In this document: one piece after another, positions 6,131-8,411 of the stretch
Position numbering within the stretch: position 1 is the stretch's first letter
Layout: every line of letters starts with the position of its first letter
Position numbers and translations under genes: made by a program
NCBI GenBank assembly: GCA_937907415.1
Contig: CALCHY010000066.1
Span: 1-8,411 of the forward strand
Reading direction: 5' to 3'
DNA length: 8,411 nt
Source of the DNA: an uncultured Trueperaceae bacterium
GTDB taxonomy: Bacteria; Deinococcota; Deinococci; Deinococcales; Trueperaceae
Notes under the pieces: model-generated
Seen by the model: the letters and a program-made list of their open reading frames with translations, nothing else
The model's database searches: none
Told to the model about the DNA's origin: nothing

Positions 6131-7743
6131 CGATCACGCAGCTTGTGGATCGGTTCCTCGCGCTTCACCTGCAGTTCATGCCCGTGAACGCCACGTTCAT
6201 GGGCATAGACGGGCACGACCACGAGCTACCGCCAGCAGACGCCGGCGCACGCGAACGCGAACTGACCGCACTGCGCGACCTCGAGGGTGAGGTCGCGCGC
6301 CTTCCCGTTGGCACGACGGCGTCCGAGCGCATCGAAGCTGCGGCTCTCCTCGGCCAAGTACGCATGGGCGTCCGCGAGCTAGAGTCGCGGCCCAGGTACC
6401 ACAACCCCGCTTGGTACACGGGTGAAGTGGCGTTCGGCATCATCTCGCTCCTGCTGCCGGTCACGCCGGAGCGTTCGGCTGCCGCCCTCCTCCAGCGCGT
6501 AGCAGCCATCCCGCGCTACCTGCGCGAGGGCAGCGAGCGGTTGGCTGGCCGCGCCATCCCGGCCGACTGGCGCACCCGCGCAGAAGCCGAGGGGCGCGCC
6601 ATAGTCCGCCTCCTAGAGGTGGGCTTGCCGCAGCACCCCATGTGCGACGACGCCATCGCCGCCGCTGCCGCCGCGGCAGTACCGGCCGTCAAAGAGTTCG
6701 TGGCTGGCCTCGCGGGGCGGGCAGACGCCGACCCTGCTGCAGGCAGGGAGTACCTCGACTTCCTCATGCGTGAGGTGCACCGCCTCCCTTACTCGAGCGC
6801 GGAGGCGGAGGACCTGGCGCAAGCTGGGTTCGACCGTGCGCTTGCCGCGCTCACCGCTTGCGCGCAGCGGCTCAACCCGGAGCGTAGCTGGCAGGAGCAA
6901 CTCGCCGACCTGGCGCGAGAGCACCCGGACCTCGCGGGCGTCATGCCCGCCTACGAACGCCTCAACGCGGACGCCATGAGTGCCGCCGACGCCGCCGACC
7001 TGGTGACGCCAGCCACCGAGTACGGCCTGAGCTTCGAGCAACTACCGGCGTGGGCTCAGCCCGTCGCGGCCGACCTCTACTTCTTGTTCTACCGCTCGCC
7101 CGCGGCGGGCCGTCCAGGCGCAGGCAGCGTCTACTGGGTGTTCCCGCCCGGCGCAGACGAAGAGGCCTACTTGCGCGGCCAGAACTACTCGACCATCAAG
7201 ATCACTCACGCCGTGCACCACGGCTCCATCGGGCACCACACCCAGAACGCCAGGGCCCGCGCGGCCGTTGGGCAGCTGGGTAGGGTCGCTGGGACCGACT
7301 GTTCGGCCGGCATCGCCATGCTCAGCGGTGGCACCCTCATCGAGGGTTGGGCCTGCTACACCCAGGACTTGCTGCTCGAGGCAGAAGGCTTCTACCAACC
7401 AACCGACGAGCTGGTCCTCAAGCACGCGGAGCTGCGCAACACCGCCATGTGCCTCGCCGACATCCGCTTGCACACCGGCGCCTGGAGCTTGAACGACATG
7501 CGCGGTTTCTACGTCGACGCCCTCGGCCTGCCGCCGCAGCGCGCCTGGAGCGAAGCGACGCGCAACTCCATGTACCCAGCAACGCGCCTCATGTACTGGC
7601 TCGGCACCCGCGCCATCAAGGAAGCAAGGGCCGAACTTGGCGAGGGCCGCACGCGAGCCTTCCACGATGAGCTGCTGTCGTACGGTTGTGTACCCGTGTA
7701 CAGCGTCATCGACGAGATGCGCTCAGGCAACCTGCCCGCTTAA
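6127..7743 (+). CDS. DUF885 family protein, putative metal-dependent hydrolase with altered motif
   Basis: This is a 538-aa, mostly helical protein with no signal peptide, so it is probably cytoplasmic. It matches the DUF885 layout: an N-terminal FMPVNATFMGIDGHDHELPP segment (17-36), a histidine motif HAVHHGSIGHHTQ (361-373), IEGWACYTQDLLLE (405-418), and the C-terminal FHDELLSYGCVPVY (512-525). In typical members the central motif reads HExxPGHHLQ and is thought to bind metal together with the Glu of EGWA, as in zinc peptidases. Here the Glu is His365 and the Pro is Ile368, while His364, Gly369, His370, His371 and Glu406 are kept. The protein may therefore be a non-peptidase variant or use a different mechanism. 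A run of Ala/Glu/Arg-rich helices fills 110-300. The start overlaps the previous stop by 4 nt (ATGA), with only GGATGAG (6112-6118) as a weak ribosome site. The true reaction is not known. Confidence 0.85.
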   Translation: MTITQLVDRFLALHLQFMPVNATFMGIDGHDHELPPADAGARERELTALRDLEGEVARLPVGTTASERIEAAALLGQVRMGVRELESRPRYHNPAWYTGEVAFGIISLLLPVTPERSAAALLQRVAAIPRYLREGSERLAGRAIPADWRTRAEAEGRAIVRLLEVGLPQHPMCDDAIAAAAAAAVPAVKEFVAGLAGRADADPAAGREYLDFLMREVHRLPYSSAEAEDLAQAGFDRALAALTACAQRLNPERSWQEQLADLAREHPDLAGVMPAYERLNADAMSAADAADLVTPATEYGLSFEQLPAWAQPVAADLYFLFYRSPAAGRPGAGSVYWVFPPGADEEAYLRGQNYSTIKITHAVHHGSIGHHTQNARARAAVGQLGRVAGTDCSAGIAMLSGGTLIEGWACYTQDLLLEAEGFYQPTDELVLKHAELRNTAMCLADIRLHTGAWSLNDMRGFYVDALGLPPQRAWSEATRNSMYPATRLMYWLGTRAIKEARAELGEGRTRAFHDELLSYGCVPVYSVIDEMRSGNLPA

Positions 7744-7752
7744 GGAGTAACG

Positions 7753-8411
7753 ATGAGCAAGTTCAACGGCGTGCACACCATCATGCCAACGCCATTCACG
7801 GACGACGGCGCCCTCGACCTGGCCAGCCTAGCCACCCTCACTGAGTTCCTCATCGACCTCGGGGTCGACGGTCTGGTCGTGCTCGGCGTGCTCGGTGAGG
7901 CGCCGAAGCTCTCGCAGGCCGAGCAGGACGAGGTCATCCGCGTGACCGTCAAGGCGGCCGCGGGGCGCGTGCCCGTCTACGCAGGCACAGGCGCGGGCGG
8001 CACCGACCTAGCGGTGGAGAAGAGCCTGAGCGCCCTCGCGCTTGGAGCGTCAGGCTTGCTCGTCGCGCCACCGCCCGTGCAGAACGACGCCGTGATCTAC
8101 GAGTACTACCGCCGCATAGACGCGGCCGTGGACAAGGTCATCATCCTGCACGACTACCCGGCCGCCACGGGCATAAGCTTGAGCCCGCAGCTGGTCGTCA
8201 AGCTCCACGCCGAACTCGAGAACGTGCAGGTCATCAAGCTGGAGGAGACGCCGAGCGTCGCCAAGGTAACGGCGCTGCGCAAGCTCGGGTCCGACATCAG
8301 CATCGTCGGGGGCCTCGGCGGGATGTTCTTCTACGAGGAACTCGAGCGCGGCAGCAACGGCATGATGACGGGCTTCTCGTACCCCGAGGTGCTCGTCGGC
8401 ATCTACCGCGC
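7753..8411 (+). CDS. DHDPS/NAL-family aldolase or lyase (partial, 3' end missing)
   Basis: The visible 219 codons cover about two thirds of a (beta/alpha)8-barrel enzyme usually near 300 aa; the rest is beyond the right edge. AAGGAG (7742-7747) lies 5 nt before the ATG and 9 nt separate it from the DUF885 stop. The family frame is clear: GVHTIMPTPFTDDGALD (6-22), the active-site Tyr135 in LHDYPAATG (132-140), and the Schiff-base lysine Lys162 in VIKLEETPS (160-168). The substrate loop that reads GTTGE in dihydrodipicolinate synthase is GVLGE (45-49) here, so both Thr residues of the proton relay are replaced. This argues against lysine biosynthesis (DapA) and for a catabolic aldolase, dehydratase or lyase acting on a 2-keto acid. 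It is probably the step that splits or dehydrates the compound made by the two dehydrogenases. Confidence 0.9.
   Translation, partial: MSKFNGVHTIMPTPFTDDGALDLASLATLTEFLIDLGVDGLVVLGVLGEAPKLSQAEQDEVIRVTVKAAAGRVPVYAGTGAGGTDLAVEKSLSALALGASGLLVAPPPVQNDAVIYEYYRRIDAAVDKVIILHDYPAATGISLSPQLVVKLHAELENVQVIKLEETPSVAKVTALRKLGSDISIVGGLGGMFFYEELERGSNGMMTGFSYPEVLVGIYR

Noticed and set aside
1..8411. CRISPR array, insertion sequence, tRNA or rRNA, or phage/defence genes
   Set aside because: No spaced direct repeats, terminal inverted repeats with transposase, cloverleaf pattern or related protein motifs were seen; the window is a compact metabolic operon.

Overview
The window is from a high-GC bacterium. Third codon positions are strongly G/C, and nearly every gene has long shadow ORFs in other frames. 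The secreted solute-binding protein has a plain Sec signal peptide with an Ala-X-Ala cleavage site and no lipobox, and strong purine-rich Shine-Dalgarno sites occur. This would fit Deinococcota (for example Trueperaceae-like lineages), but actinobacterial or chloroflexal relatives cannot be excluded. The taxon is an inference with low confidence.

Layout: positions 1-137 hold the 5' end of a minus-strand gene of unknown product, running off the left edge. Positions 138-314 are a divergent control region with a good sigma-70-type promoter (TTGACA, 17 bp, TACAAC) and an imperfect palindrome (181-197) that may be an operator for both directions. From 315 to the right edge all genes are on the plus strand and look like one catabolic operon. 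In order they are: a family-5 (dipeptide/oligopeptide-type) ABC solute-binding protein, two DppB/DppC-type permeases, a ketopantoate-reductase-like dehydrogenase, a Gfo/Idh/MocA oxidoreductase, a DUF885 protein, and a DHDPS/NAL-family aldolase or lyase cut by the right edge.

The genes are tightly packed. The permeases overlap by 8 nt, two enzyme junctions are 4-nt ATGA overlaps, and the last junction is a 9-nt gap. The two larger gaps inside the operon each carry a hairpin without a U-tract. The one between the binding protein and the first permease is very strong (17 bp plus a lower stem) and probably sets differential expression. The one before the dehydrogenase is weaker.

How it may work (inference): the binding protein and permeases import a small compound, not necessarily a peptide. 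Two NAD(P)-dependent oxidoreductases, a hydrolase-like DUF885 protein and a Schiff-base aldolase/lyase then process it in the cytoplasm. No ATP-binding subunit (DppD/DppF type) is present in the window, so ATPases must lie downstream or be shared from elsewhere. The substrate cannot be read from the sequence. The strongest leads are this gene combination, the DUF885 protein whose usual HExxPGHH motif reads HHGSIGHH, and the large hairpin.
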